55,689 nucleotides of DNA from an uncultured Saccharospirillaceae bacterium (GCA_950054195.1 CATLPG010000016.1:1-55689), one strand, 5' to 3'; shown: positions 18,407 through 27,726, numbered from the stretch's first letter. Translations and numbers: made by a program. Notes: a model not told the origin generated them from the sequence alone.

Positions 18407-19486
18407 TTAATTGCCCCAGCCACCATTAGATAATTTAGAAAAACCAGCCTTAGTTTTGTACCATATTTCTTCCCAAATACTTGGTCCTCCACTAGAACCA
18501 TATTTGGATGGTGTAATACCTATTTTTGCCACTTTACGAGAATTAGATAAATCAGGTTTTGAGAAAGATAATTTCTTAACAACACTTACATGAGACATAT
18601 CATAATTTTGTAAATGCACATGATGATGATGACCTGTATAATACTCTGTTTTATCCAACGCAGGTTTGGTAGTGAATCCTTGTTGAGTAAGAATACTATA
18701 TTTACCACCTCTTAAATTTGATGGGGTAGAATTATATCCAAATAAAACTAGTTGATTGACCATATATTGGCTTTTAGACTTATCAAAGTTATCATTTTGT
18801 GACCAAACAGGCTCATTTTTGTCTCCGTTTGTATTTGAGTACCTGTAATCAATATACTGTCCATTTCCTCCATGACTACTATGTCCTCCATCAGTTGTCG
18901 AAAATTGATTTACTTGTATTTTCAAACTATACTCATTATAGTAATTCATAGATGCACCTAAAAATGCTGCAAAAGCTTCTGGTTGCATATATCTCTTAGT
19001 CTTTTTAGTATTAGTTATACTGTACGATTTACCGCCTTTATCGATATTAACATACCCATTGTCATTTTTATTAAAAGTCCCTAAGTCTGTTACTTTACCT
19101 TTAGCATCTTCGTATTTGAAATTATCAGTTTTATCGTCAGTTCTTTTTACGTCAATATCACCATTTGCCTTAATTAAATAATCATCAGCATTACTACCCT
19201 TTGGGTCTATCCAATAAATAGGATTATTATCAAAAGAATTATAAGGGGACATATGGTCGTGAGTAACTGGGTCGGTTGATAACCACCTTCCAATACGTGG
19301 GTCAAGACCTCTAAATTCGGTTGTATAGAAGTTCCCCTCTTGGTTAAACATCTCATCATCACTCTCCATTCCGTTAAACCCATACCTATAGTTTCCATCT
19401 TGGTTTCCATAACGTCCTGGCATTTTCATACCAAAGGGGTAGTAGTCGCTGTAGGTTTTGATATTTGCTCTGTAACGATGGTTCAT
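18407..19486 (-). CDS. Orphan Rhs C-terminal fragment with putative metallopeptidase toxin domain
   Basis: This 359-residue frame starts inside the end of an Rhs repeat protein. 'YSDYYPFGMKMPGR' (12-25), 'YRYGFNGME' and the core-ending signature 'FRGLDPRIGRWLSTDP' and 'SPYNSFDNNPIYWIDPKG' (58-97) define the Rhs-associated core. The variable tip after residue ~100 has 'GHSSHGGNGQYIDYRY' (201-216; His205 and Asp213) and 'GHHHHVHLQ' (285-293; His289 and His291). These recall the Hx2-3Gx3D and HxH zinc motifs of LAS murein peptidases. The thousands of residues of a normal Rhs shell are missing: upstream, the frame continues only briefly into a terminator hairpin. It is therefore a truncated or displaced cassette, possibly silent. 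ATG at 19486 is the only ATG near the break. Confidence 0.75.
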   Translation of the reverse strand: MNHRYRANIKTYSDYYPFGMKMPGRYGNQDGNYRYGFNGMESDDEMFNQEGNFYTTEFRGLDPRIGRWLSTDPVTHDHMSPYNSFDNNPIYWIDPKGSNADDYLIKANGDIDVKRTDDKTDNFKYEDAKGKVTDLGTFNKNDNGYVNIDKGGKSYSITNTKKTKRYMQPEAFAAFLGASMNYYNEYSLKIQVNQFSTTDGGHSSHGGNGQYIDYRYSNTNGDKNEPVWSQNDNFDKSKSQYMVNQLVLFGYNSTPSNLRGGKYSILTQQGFTTKPALDKTEYYTGHHHHVHLQNYDMSHVSVVKKLSFSKPDLSNSRKVAKIGITPSKYGSSGGPSIWEEIWYKTKAGFSKLSNGGWGN

Positions 19487-19508
19487 TTCTTGCTTGTGAT
19501 AGTGACTA

Positions 19509-19545
19509 ATAAAAAAATCCAGAAGATTATCTTCTGGATTTTTAT
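19509..19545 (-). terminator. Terminator of the symporter/DUF2911 operon
   Basis: A perfect 12-bp stem, AAATCCAGAAGA (19515-19526) with TCTTCTGGATTT (19530-19541), has a 3-nt loop and T runs on both strands. It follows the DUF2911 stop codon (19564) on the minus strand and separates that operon from the Rhs fragment. Confidence 0.85.
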
Positions 19546-19563
19546 TAAATAGCTATAGATTAA

Positions 19564-20400
19564 TTATTTACTCTCCCACTTCTCCAATGTTTCACTAATA
19601 AAGCTTTCGTATCCTTTGTTTTCAGCTTTAATAGCTAGTTTTAAAGCTCTTTTTCCTACCTGTATAGCTTCATCTTTTTTTCCTAAATCAGCTAAAATAC
19701 GTGCTTTTAAAAATAAGTTACCATGGTATGGTTTTACCTCGATTGATTTATCAGCATATTTTAAAGCTGTTTTATAATCATTTTCAGCATTCCAATAATA
19801 ACTACCAGCATTGGCATATACTTTTTCTAAGTCTTTACCTTCTTTAATTGCCTTTTCAATGTTTTCTTTAGCTTCTTTACTTGTATTAACTGTAAAAGGA
19901 ACTTCAACTTTTGTTTTATCCCAAGCAATAACTAGCTTTCCAGAAGTAGAAGAAATATCTTGAATAGTAATAGACAATGTCTCGGTAAAGTCAGTTTCTT
20001 GAGGTTTTACACCTACAGCTATTACATTTTTCTTCTCATCGTAATTTCCAGCTCCCCATTGCTCGGTATCACTGTTAATTACAACTTTCCATTCTTCTTT
20101 AGTTGGAATAGCAAACACAGCATAAGTACCTGGTTTAAGTTCTTTACCATCAAAGTTCATTGGTTTATCTGTTGTAAGCTTGGTTGGTGCATTAGCTCCT
20201 AATCGCCATACTTTTTCAAAAGGAACTAAATCTCCAAAAACTTTTCTGCCTTTTACACTTGGTCTTGAATACTCAAGTTTAATGTTGTTTAAGCCTACCA
20301 TTTGTGTAACGGTTGCTAATGGACTTGGTTTTGGTAATTCTTGTGCATTAACTGTTAACATTGACAGCATAAGCCCTCCTAATATGAATGTTTTTTTCAT
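19564..20400 (-). CDS. DUF2911 domain protein with TPR-like C-terminus, secreted
   Basis: This 278-residue protein has a Sec signal peptide ('LGGLMLSMLTVNAQ', cleavage about residue 19). Residues 25-165 are the DUF2911 domain common in Bacteroidota ('LEYSRPSVKGRKVFGDLVPF', 'VWRLGANAPTKLTTD', 'LKPGTYAVFAIPT'). The C-terminal ~90 residues contain helical repeats of tetratricopeptide type ('YYWNAENDYKTALKYADKSI', 'LFLKARILADLGKKDEAI'). The function is unknown. It overlaps the symporter stop by 4 nt (ATGA), so it is the last gene of the PIG-L/symporter operon and may act in the periplasm on whatever that operon handles. Confidence 0.88.
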   Translation of the reverse strand: MKKTFILGGLMLSMLTVNAQELPKPSPLATVTQMVGLNNIKLEYSRPSVKGRKVFGDLVPFEKVWRLGANAPTKLTTDKPMNFDGKELKPGTYAVFAIPTKEEWKVVINSDTEQWGAGNYDEKKNVIAVGVKPQETDFTETLSITIQDISSTSGKLVIAWDKTKVEVPFTVNTSKEAKENIEKAIKEGKDLEKVYANAGSYYWNAENDYKTALKYADKSIEVKPYHGNLFLKARILADLGKKDEAIQVGKRALKLAIKAENKGYESFISETLEKWESK

Positions 20401-22076
20401 GTTGTTTTTGTTTTTTTTATTGTTTGTTGGATTATTAAAGATACAAATATCACAAGTACACTTCCTATTAAGTTATACCATAGATAACCGATTTGAAAAC
20501 TATCAGAAACTCTTGAAACTGTGAATAAAGTAAGTACTGTTGTTTCAGCAAAAAGAGCCCCTAGTAAAACTGCTTTTGAACCAATCTTTTTAAAGAAGAA
20601 CGCTACTAAAAATACACCTAAGATGGTTCCATAAAAGAGAGAGCCTAATATATTAACCAGCTCAATCAGGTTTTCAAATAAACCTGCTATTAGAGCCACA
20701 AAAATAGCTATTACTCCCCAGCCTACAGTGATTAAACGACTGGTTTTTACTTCGTTTTTAGTTTTTACTTTAGTGAAATATTTTTTATAGAAATCAATAG
20801 TAGTAGTTGATGCTAGTGCATTTAACTCACCTGCGGTTGATGACATAGCAGCAGATAAAATAACAGCTAACAGTAAACCGATTAACCCATTTGGTAGGTA
20901 TTTTAGTACGAAGGTTAAAAACACATAATCGCCATCTTTTTCATTATATGCAGGGTATAATTCTACTAAAGAAGTTTGGTATTGTTTTTTTAAATCATCT
21001 TGTTTAGCTTGAAGTGCTATTACTTGTTTTTTTTGTTGTTCGTTGTTTGAGTTATAAGTAGCTAAAAGTTCCTTTTTTTGATCAAAAACGTAGTCATGTT
21101 CTTTTTGTATGTTAACCAGTTCAGGGGTATTTAATATTTCATTAGGAATCCCCGAATCATTATAAATCACTGGAGGAGTATTAAATTGATAAGCCACAAA
21201 AAGCATCACACCAGTAAATACAATAAAAAATTGCATAGGTATTTTAAAAATACCGTTAAACATTAATCCTAATCGAGATTCACGTAGACTTTTACCTCCT
21301 AAGTATCGTTGTACTTGAGATTGATCGGTACCAAAATAGGAGAGTGCTAAGAAAAAACCACCTGTTAAACCTGCCCAGATGTTGTACTTTTCTTTTACAT
21401 CAAACTCATAATTAATGATCTCCATCTTACCTAAGTCACCAGCAAGGTTAACACTATCAGTAAAGGAGTAAGTATCAGGAATAGCCTCTAAAATGTAGTA
21501 GAAGGCTACAAACATACCTGTCATAATAAGTGCCATTTGCCATTTTTGAGTTAATGAAACAGCTCTGCTTCCTCCCGAAACAGTGTAGATAATAACCAAA
21601 ACACCAATTCCAACACAAGTAAGCCTTAAGTTCCAGTCAAATAGACTGGATAATATAATTGCGGGAGCATAAATAGTAATACCTGCGGCTAGTCCTCTTG
21701 AAACTAAAAATAGAAAGGCTGTAAAGGCTCGGATACGATAATCAAAACGGTTTTCTAAATATTCATAAGCGGTATAAACCTTCAGTCGATAGTAAATAGG
21801 AATAAAAAATACTGAAATAAATATCATAGCTAAAGGTAGTCCAAAATAGAACTGTACAAACCCCATTCCCGACCCAAAACCTTGACCTGTAGCTGATAAA
21901 AAAGTAATAGCACTGGCTTGTGTAGCCATTATTGATAAACCTATGGTGTACCAGTTATCTTCGTTATTTCCTTTTAAAAAACTCTCTAAACTTTTGTTTT
22001 TTCGTGTTTTCCATGAACCGTACCAAACAATTGCTATCAGCGTAAATCCTAATACTAACCAATCTATCCAGCTCAT
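20397..22076 (-). CDS. Sodium/solute symporter (SSS family)
   Basis: This 559-residue inner-membrane protein has about 13-14 transmembrane segments. Family motifs include 'TIGLSIMATQASAITFLSATGQG' near residues 46-68 (quoted in part: 'IMATQASAITFLSATG'), 'VYTAYEYLENRFDYRIR', 'DQSQVQRYLGGKS' and 'AVILSAAMSSTAGELNALAS', the Na+-site helix 8 region. An extra charged loop (about 330-385, Lys/Gln rich) lies between helices and resembles inserts in Bacteroidota sialic-acid or sugar symporters. The substrate cannot be read. It is preceded by a 36-residue membrane peptide gene and a PIG-L deacetylase gene, suggesting uptake of an amino-sugar or related compound. Start ATG at 22076 is 1 nt after the small gene's stop. 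Confidence 0.9.
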   Translation of the reverse strand: MSWIDWLVLGFTLIAIVWYGSWKTRKNKSLESFLKGNNEDNWYTIGLSIMATQASAITFLSATGQGFGSGMGFVQFYFGLPLAMIFISVFFIPIYYRLKVYTAYEYLENRFDYRIRAFTAFLFLVSRGLAAGITIYAPAIILSSLFDWNLRLTCVGIGVLVIIYTVSGGSRAVSLTQKWQMALIMTGMFVAFYYILEAIPDTYSFTDSVNLAGDLGKMEIINYEFDVKEKYNIWAGLTGGFFLALSYFGTDQSQVQRYLGGKSLRESRLGLMFNGIFKIPMQFFIVFTGVMLFVAYQFNTPPVIYNDSGIPNEILNTPELVNIQKEHDYVFDQKKELLATYNSNNEQQKKQVIALQAKQDDLKKQYQTSLVELYPAYNEKDGDYVFLTFVLKYLPNGLIGLLLAVILSAAMSSTAGELNALASTTTIDFYKKYFTKVKTKNEVKTSRLITVGWGVIAIFVALIAGLFENLIELVNILGSLFYGTILGVFLVAFFFKKIGSKAVLLGALFAETTVLTLFTVSRVSDSFQIGYLWYNLIGSVLVIFVSLIIQQTIKKTKTT

Positions 22077-22077
22077 G

Positions 22078-22188
22078 TTAATTGTAATTAAACGTAATAA
22101 TTGAGTATATAATAATTTGAGCCACTAGAATGAATAGCAGCAAAAAATAGAATCTTTTCCATTTTGTATTATCCTTAATTTCTTCCAT
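22078..22188 (-). CDS. Small single-pass membrane peptide (36 residues) of the symporter operon
   Basis: This short frame has ATG at 22186-22188 and TAA at 22078-22080. The N-terminus is charged ('MEEIKDNTKWKRF'). A strongly hydrophobic helix of about 19 residues follows ('YFLLLFILVAQIIIYSIIT'), then a short polar tail. The start lies inside the last 14 nt of the PIG-L gene and the stop is 1 nt before the symporter ATG, so it fills the gap between the two genes exactly. That packing and the clear membrane-peptide layout make it likely to be real. Small partner subunits are known for some secondary transporters; an auxiliary role for the symporter is inferred from position. Confidence 0.65.
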   Translation of the reverse strand: MEEIKDNTKWKRFYFLLLFILVAQIIIYSIITFNYN

Positions 22189-24631
22189 AGCTCAATAAGT
22201 TTGCAAATAAGCGATAAGCTCCTTCTACACCTGCAGGTAATTCCCTAAAAAATGAAATTCCTGTATATATAAAATGTCCCTTACCATAATTAGTTACGAT
22301 TAAACTGCCTTTCAAGGGGTCTTCATTTTTATCATGCCAAGAAATAATGGTTTCATAATTTTTATCCCAAGATTTAGCAAAATATAGTCCTCGTTCTTGA
22401 ACCCAATAATCAAAATCTTTCTTTGTTATTTTATTAGGTTTGTTTAATAACTCATGTTGTGGATTAATAAACGTTGGTTTGGCATCTTCTTCAGTAACAC
22501 GTTCCCTAGATAATTCAAAAGGGTAGGGGCCATACGTTTTAGTATTGTCTCCACTTCTAGAAGCTGTATTATATTGTACAATATAAGTTCCTCCTTCTTC
22601 GATAAACTTCATGATTTGTGGTCTGTAGTTTATCAACTCAGGCTTTACATTGTAAACTCTTATTCCTGCAACAATAGTACTAAACTGACTTAAGTCTGTT
22701 AAAGCCAAATCCTCAACGGTCATTACAGTTATGTCAAATCCTAACTGTTCAATGGCTTGAGGAACTTTTTCTTCAACACCTTTTATATAGCCTATTTTAC
22801 CGTCAACAATTTTAGCATTTAACTTAACTAAGTTCACAACAGTATTGGAAAAGTAAACTTGTGTTGGTATATGGTTGTAAGCTATTTCTTGAATAATTTG
22901 TACGGGTTTATCATTTTCATCAACTAAAGTTAATTCGCCACTAGTGGCATCAGAGGATGGAGTTAGATTAAGTTCAAAAAATTGTTCTCCATGCTTCTTT
23001 TCTATATCTATATTTAGTTCGTTTTGAGAGATTTTCCACCCTTGAGGGGCACGTATCTTTATTATCTCCTTTGTATTATTTTGAAAAGCTTTTACACTTA
23101 TTTTAATTTGTTTAGATTCTCCTGCTTGAGAAATTAAGGATTGTTTATCTAAAGTTACAGCAAATGGAGGCGTAACAATTATTTCTCTTTTCTTTTCGCC
23201 ATATGATGGTTCTCTCCATTTGTACATACCCGCCAAGTCATAAGTAAAAGTTTCATTTTCTAGTGATAGTGTTACTTCTCCAGTGATTGAGGATTCAGAC
23301 TCAGGTTTTCCAACGTCACTGTAATCTGTTAGTTGATACAAATCGGTATAATCTTTTTTCAACCAGTAAGGATTATAGAACGTATCAGGTGTCTTAAAAT
23401 TAAAGGTTTTAACAACTTCTTTATTGTATGCTAATGCTGTTTGATTTACAGTTGTTGGCTTTCCATTAACCTGAACACTTTTTAATAGTACTTTTTGTTT
23501 AGAACGATTAAGTAAATGAAGCGATAGGGTTACATTTTCTCTTGTTGAATAGCTATAATCCTCAGCTAGCAATTCCATGTGCAGTCCCAAACAATTTTTT
23601 ATTAGCTCCTCACATTGTGATAACTTTTCTTTTCGAATGATTGGGTCATTGATGTTTTTTAATTCTTTATAAACCTTTAACAATGATGATGCATTGTTTT
23701 CTGGTTGTTTAAAGTCGAAATTTTGTAGCAGGTTATCTAAGGCTGTTTCAGCATCAGAACCACCTAGTTTATTCCAAGATCTTGTTGATTTTTCAAAGAA
23801 ACTTTCTTTTAGCTTATCTCCTTTAAGGTGTTGAAAGTATTCGTAATGTTCTCCTCTTTCAATTATAGCACCGAATCCTTGACATTTATGTTGACTTCTA
23901 GCTTCAGTCCCAATCTCATTATAAGATTTACCTAAAATTGGACTATAAGTACCTATATCAAAAACCAAATAATCAGGATTGTTTTTGGCTACTGTAGGCA
24001 AGTCTTTGTTCCACCAAGTGCTAGCATTCCAGTAAACCGAGGAAGTTTTCCAAGGAGTTGTTCCTTTTAGGTTAGCAGGCATGTAAGATTTATCTGCAGC
24101 TTTACCTAGAGCTTCTAAAGCAATCATTGCAGAAGCAGTATGATGCCCATGGCCAGCTCTTTCGTCTGGAGGAAAACGAGTAATAATTACATCAGGTTTA
24201 AAAGTTCGTATTATTTTAACGGCATCAGCTAAAATTTCTTCTTTGCCCCACTTATTCAAAGACTCTTCAGCACTTTTTGAATACCCGAAGTCTACTGCTC
24301 TAGAAAAATATTGTTTAGCTCCATCAATTTTACGCGCAGCCAATAACTCTTGAGAGCGTAATAAACCTAGTGCAGCTCCAAGTTCGTTTCCAATTAGATT
24401 TTGACCGCCATCACCTCTTGTTAGCGAAAAATAAGCTGTTTGTGCATGTTCTCCATTGGATAACCAGGCTAAAGCTCTTGTATTTTCATCGTCTGGATGA
24501 GCAGCTATGTAAAGCACACGTTTTAAGGAAGCTAATTTTTGTAAATCGGAATATAATTGTGAAGATGTTCTTTGAGAAAAAGAAGTAAAACTGAATAAAA
24601 ACGATACAATGAGTAACGAGCGATAAATCAT
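22175..24631 (-). CDS. PIG-L/LmbE family deacetylase with long C-terminal extension, secreted
   Basis: This 818-residue protein has a Sec signal peptide (1-19, 'FLFSFTSFSQ'). The N-terminal PIG-L domain has the zinc-site motif 'AAHPDDENTRALAWLSNG' (44-61) and the later 'ERAGHGHHTASAM', whose His-x2-His completes the site. PIG-L enzymes remove N-acetyl groups from GlcNAc-containing compounds (e.g. MshB, BshB). A ~500-residue C-terminal part follows, with beta-rich modules (about 360-560) and a glutamine-amidotransferase-like or flavodoxin-like end ('IVAGIRVYNVKPELINYRPQ'). The product would be periplasmic or surface-bound. It heads an operon with the 36-residue peptide, symporter and DUF2911 genes. 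The exact substrate is unknown. Confidence 0.85.
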   Translation of the reverse strand: MIYRSLLIVSFLFSFTSFSQRTSSQLYSDLQKLASLKRVLYIAAHPDDENTRALAWLSNGEHAQTAYFSLTRGDGGQNLIGNELGAALGLLRSQELLAARKIDGAKQYFSRAVDFGYSKSAEESLNKWGKEEILADAVKIIRTFKPDVIITRFPPDERAGHGHHTASAMIALEALGKAADKSYMPANLKGTTPWKTSSVYWNASTWWNKDLPTVAKNNPDYLVFDIGTYSPILGKSYNEIGTEARSQHKCQGFGAIIERGEHYEYFQHLKGDKLKESFFEKSTRSWNKLGGSDAETALDNLLQNFDFKQPENNASSLLKVYKELKNINDPIIRKEKLSQCEELIKNCLGLHMELLAEDYSYSTRENVTLSLHLLNRSKQKVLLKSVQVNGKPTTVNQTALAYNKEVVKTFNFKTPDTFYNPYWLKKDYTDLYQLTDYSDVGKPESESSITGEVTLSLENETFTYDLAGMYKWREPSYGEKKREIIVTPPFAVTLDKQSLISQAGESKQIKISVKAFQNNTKEIIKIRAPQGWKISQNELNIDIEKKHGEQFFELNLTPSSDATSGELTLVDENDKPVQIIQEIAYNHIPTQVYFSNTVVNLVKLNAKIVDGKIGYIKGVEEKVPQAIEQLGFDITVMTVEDLALTDLSQFSTIVAGIRVYNVKPELINYRPQIMKFIEEGGTYIVQYNTASRSGDNTKTYGPYPFELSRERVTEEDAKPTFINPQHELLNKPNKITKKDFDYWVQERGLYFAKSWDKNYETIISWHDKNEDPLKGSLIVTNYGKGHFIYTGISFFRELPAGVEGAYRLFANLLSYGRN

Positions 24632-24810
24632 ATATGTTCTAAACTAATGTTGTTGCTTATATAAATATAACCAGTCTATCACTATTAAAAAGGATTATTA
24701 ACAAAGATTTAAAATGAATACGGCAAATAACATGGTTTTAAAGCATGAGTTAGTGAGTAAAACATAGCCATTATTATGTACGTAAAAAGATAATTTTATA
24801 CCTTCCATAT

Positions 24811-25503
24811 ATGAAGTCATTGAAAAGTATAGTTGTACTGTGTGTTCTTGTGATTTTACAAAAAAAATCGTTGGGCCAAACATTTCATTTTAATGATACA
24901 ATTACCTATTTTGTTAAAGAAGTTGATTCTTCGTCTACTCCATTGCACTGGTATTTAGAAATATTTAATGATTTAGGGCAAGATACAACGTTAAGATGGA
25001 AGGCAGATTTTTCAACAATACCTGTAGGGTGGACAATCTCATTTGATGATCAAACAACGTTTCATACAAGTGTAATGCATCAAGATAGTGCAGACTTTAC
25101 GCTACTAGCTGGATCTACTTTTCCTCAAAAACTAATTATTGGAAATAATTTAAATGGGATTTCAGGGGCAGGATCAGCTATTTTTAAAATTTATGATCCT
25201 AATGTGCCCGAGGTATTTCAAAATATAGAATACAAGTTTATTATAACGGAAGGAGGAAAAACAGGTATAGATGAAGAAGTAATAAGAGATCAACTAAAGC
25301 TAATTAATAATAAAATTCTGTTTCCTTTAGAAGTTATAGGGTGTAATTTTCAACTAATCACATTAAATGGTTCGGTGTTAAAGACAGGAAAAATTGATAA
25401 ATCGGTTATTGAGTTAAACAATTTTGGAAACGGCATCTATTGTTTAGTTGTTTATCATCCAAAAATGACAATAGCGAAGAAGATTAGCTTCATGAATCAT
25501 TAG
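24811..25503 (+). CDS. Secreted protein with T9SS type A-like C-terminal tail
   Basis: This 230-residue protein begins with a signal peptide ('VVLCVLVILQKKSLGQ', cleavage after about residue 22). The middle is a beta-rich domain ('LHWYLEIFNDLGQDTTLRWK', 'VGWTISFDDQTTFHTS') that looks immunoglobulin-like. The last ~65 residues ('FQLITLNGSVLKTGKIDKSV', 'GNGIYCLVVYHPKMTIAKKI') fit the pattern of the type A sorting domain used by the T9SS, though in a weak form. Function unknown. Its last 4 nt overlap the end of the convergent DUF819 gene. Confidence 0.7.
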   Translation: MKSLKSIVVLCVLVILQKKSLGQTFHFNDTITYFVKEVDSSSTPLHWYLEIFNDLGQDTTLRWKADFSTIPVGWTISFDDQTTFHTSVMHQDSADFTLLAGSTFPQKLIIGNNLNGISGAGSAIFKIYDPNVPEVFQNIEYKFIITEGGKTGIDEEVIRDQLKLINNKILFPLEVIGCNFQLITLNGSVLKTGKIDKSVIELNNFGNGIYCLVVYHPKMTIAKKISFMNH

Positions 25504-26684
25504 CTGAAAATAGACGAAAGATAATGAACGATGATACCCAAGTAATTGGCGAGCAGGTAACCAATGATTGCTGCTGAAAAACCACTAAAAAGGATTTCTT
25601 TGTTTTTAATCGTAGCACTAGTTATGGGAACAAACGGAACGGATAAAATAGAGGCTGAAGATGTCATCAAAAAAGTATCAACATTTATCTTAAATAGTTT
25701 ACTGAGTATGCTTTGAAGAAGCATTGATCCAAAAATGATTAGAATAAAAAAGCCAGCTAAATAGCCGTTAATACTAGAAAAAATAGAAAGGTTGGTCATT
25801 GATCCAGTGGTAAAACAAAAAATCAAAATGAAGTACATACCTAATGCAAAACTATTGGGTAAACTCCTTACAAAGGGGATAAAGGACGCTACTATAGCCA
25901 GTGTGGTAATACTAATAATTACGACTAATGTTTTTAAGTCTTCATGAAATAACTCAGATAACCCCAAAGAAGCTCCAACAATTAAAAAAGAGAGAATTAA
26001 AGCAAGAAATGTTTTAACAATTGTTCTCTTATTTAGAATAGCTGGGTAAATGCTAGAAGAATCATCAGCTAATGAAGTTTTATTTTGTTCACCAAACTTC
26101 CCCGTTGGCTTATATGCTGGAAGAAACAAGGTGAAAATTCTTTTTCCAACAGTGATTAAAAATAAAAGGTAAAGTGCTGAAAATAAAATGTCATAAGCTA
26201 CCATGGTTAAAAATAAATCATTTGGAGCCCCTATTGCTGTCTTTATGGCTCCCATATTAGGTCCTCCACCAGTGTAAGCTCCTGTAGCCATCCCAGCAAC
26301 AGTACCGACATTTGTAATGTCATCTTTAAATATAATAACTCCAATCAATGCCATAATAATAACAGAACCCATAGCCAACCCCATACTTAAAAGAGTTTTA
26401 GGAGTAGTTTGTAACGATTGTTTTATGTTTATGGAAAACAGAATCAAAGGCAATGCTACTACAATGCTAATCTCAGAGATTGTTGTTTGTACCGCTTCAA
26501 GCTCTTTCAAGTTATGATTTAATGGGATAAATTGAAGTAAAACAGCTCCCAATATTCCTGTTACAAAAGCTAAAATAACTGGTCCTATCTTTTTGAGTAC
26601 TTCGGATTTATTGCATAGATAAATCAAGAGTGAAGGAAAAACCAAGAAGGTTAAAAGTGAAAATGCTGAAACCATATGGATCAT
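25500..26684 (-). CDS. DUF819 family membrane protein
   Basis: This 394-residue polytopic membrane protein has about 10-11 hydrophobic segments. The 'GMATGAYTGGGPNMGAIKTA' stretch (about 131-150), the 'LFLTMVAYDILFSALY' helix and the paired repeat near the C-terminus ('TSSASILSVPFVPITSATI') are typical of DUF819 proteins, relatives of bile-acid:Na+ and CPA-type transporters with inverted repeats. Transport is likely but no substrate is known. It lies 20 nt after menF on the same strand, so it may be carried on the men transcript without a role in that pathway. ATG at 26684 is taken; ATG at 26675 is also possible. Confidence 0.85.
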   Translation of the reverse strand: MIHMVSAFSLLTFLVFPSLLIYLCNKSEVLKKIGPVILAFVTGILGAVLLQFIPLNHNLKELEAVQTTISEISIVVALPLILFSINIKQSLQTTPKTLLSMGLAMGSVIIMALIGVIIFKDDITNVGTVAGMATGAYTGGGPNMGAIKTAIGAPNDLFLTMVAYDILFSALYLLFLITVGKRIFTLFLPAYKPTGKFGEQNKTSLADDSSSIYPAILNKRTIVKTFLALILSFLIVGASLGLSELFHEDLKTLVVIISITTLAIVASFIPFVRSLPNSFALGMYFILIFCFTTGSMTNLSIFSSINGYLAGFFILIIFGSMLLQSILSKLFKINVDTFLMTSSASILSVPFVPITSATIKNKEILFSGFSAAIIGYLLANYLGIIVHYLSSIFS

Positions 26685-26704
26685 TTACGTTTAAAAACCA
26701 TCTT

Positions 26705-27721
26705 TTATTCCTCCTCAATACTATTATTGCTAAGGAAACGTAACAGTATTTTTCCCTTACGTTCTGTCTCAATCCACTCGTCTTTGGCAATAGAATCGGC
26801 TGTGATTCCACCTCCTAAATAGAGTGCTAGGTCATTTTTACAAACTTGTAAACATCTTAGGTTAACATATAAAGCAGTTTCATCATTAATACCTACAGGA
26901 CCAATGGCACCAGCATAGAATGAACGTGTATGACTTTCAAGGTTTTTTAGGTAATCCATAGACTCTTGTTGGGGAATACCACATACAGCAGGTGTTGGTT
27001 GAATGTCTTGAAGGATACGATTAATTTCCACTTCTAAATATGGTTCAAAAACAATGTTTGTCATGAGGTGCTTTATTGAGCCAATGACTTTGTCTTTTTT
27101 AGGGGAAACTTCAAGTTTCTTTGATTTTTCTTTGATTGAACCAACAATAAAGTCTGTGACAAACTGTTGTTCCACTTCTTCCTTGGGTGTCCATGGCTCA
27201 GAAATTAATCGTGTGCCAGCTAAAGCTACCGTGTTGTAGCTATCGTGCTGTTTTTTTATTAATAGCTCTGGAGAAGCTCCTATCCATAAGCCACTCAATT
27301 CAGAGTATAACATATAAACAAAAGCATCTGGGTATTGATTACAGAGCCGTTGGAAATAAATGTGAGGATCAAAATCTTCTGGCTTTTTAGCTAGTTTTAT
27401 TCTTGATAAAACAACTTTGTCAAACTCACCCGATTGTATTTTTCGTTTTATAGCCTCCACTTGATGAGCATGGGCCGTTTTACGTGTCTGCTTAGGTGAA
27501 TTATTCAGTTGAAAATCGCAATACACGAATTCATTTGTTAACTTGACTTCTGGCTGAATGTGAAAAACAACCTTTTTATCAAAAGACGTAACAAAAAACG
27601 TATTGTCAGAAGTTAAATCTACTTCGTTATCTATAAAAGCTTCTTTACTCGAAGCTAATGTTGTAAAATCCTGCTTACCTGGAAGCCGATAAGACACAAA
27701 TGTTTTGATTTCATTTTCCAT
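26705..27721 (-). CDS. menF: Isochorismate synthase (menaquinone pathway)
   Basis: The enzyme converts chorismate to isochorismate, the entry step of menaquinone synthesis, with Mg2+. The 338-residue frame is the short form common in Bacteroidota and consists mostly of the chorismate-binding domain: 'SGEFDKVVLSRIKLA', 'LSGLWIGASPELLI', 'TVALAGTRLI', 'IQPTPAVCGIPQQES' and 'RSFYAGAIGPVG', ending in 'WIETERKGKILL'. These match isochorismate synthases MenF/EntC; the menaquinone context with menE, menC and menA makes MenF the natural reading. It lies 5 nt after menE on the same transcript. Confidence 0.92.
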   Translation of the reverse strand: MENEIKTFVSYRLPGKQDFTTLASSKEAFIDNEVDLTSDNTFFVTSFDKKVVFHIQPEVKLTNEFVYCDFQLNNSPKQTRKTAHAHQVEAIKRKIQSGEFDKVVLSRIKLAKKPEDFDPHIYFQRLCNQYPDAFVYMLYSELSGLWIGASPELLIKKQHDSYNTVALAGTRLISEPWTPKEEVEQQFVTDFIVGSIKEKSKKLEVSPKKDKVIGSIKHLMTNIVFEPYLEVEINRILQDIQPTPAVCGIPQQESMDYLKNLESHTRSFYAGAIGPVGINDETALYVNLRCLQVCKNDLALYLGGGITADSIAKDEWIETERKGKILLRFLSNNSIEEE

Positions 27722-27726
27722 AACAG

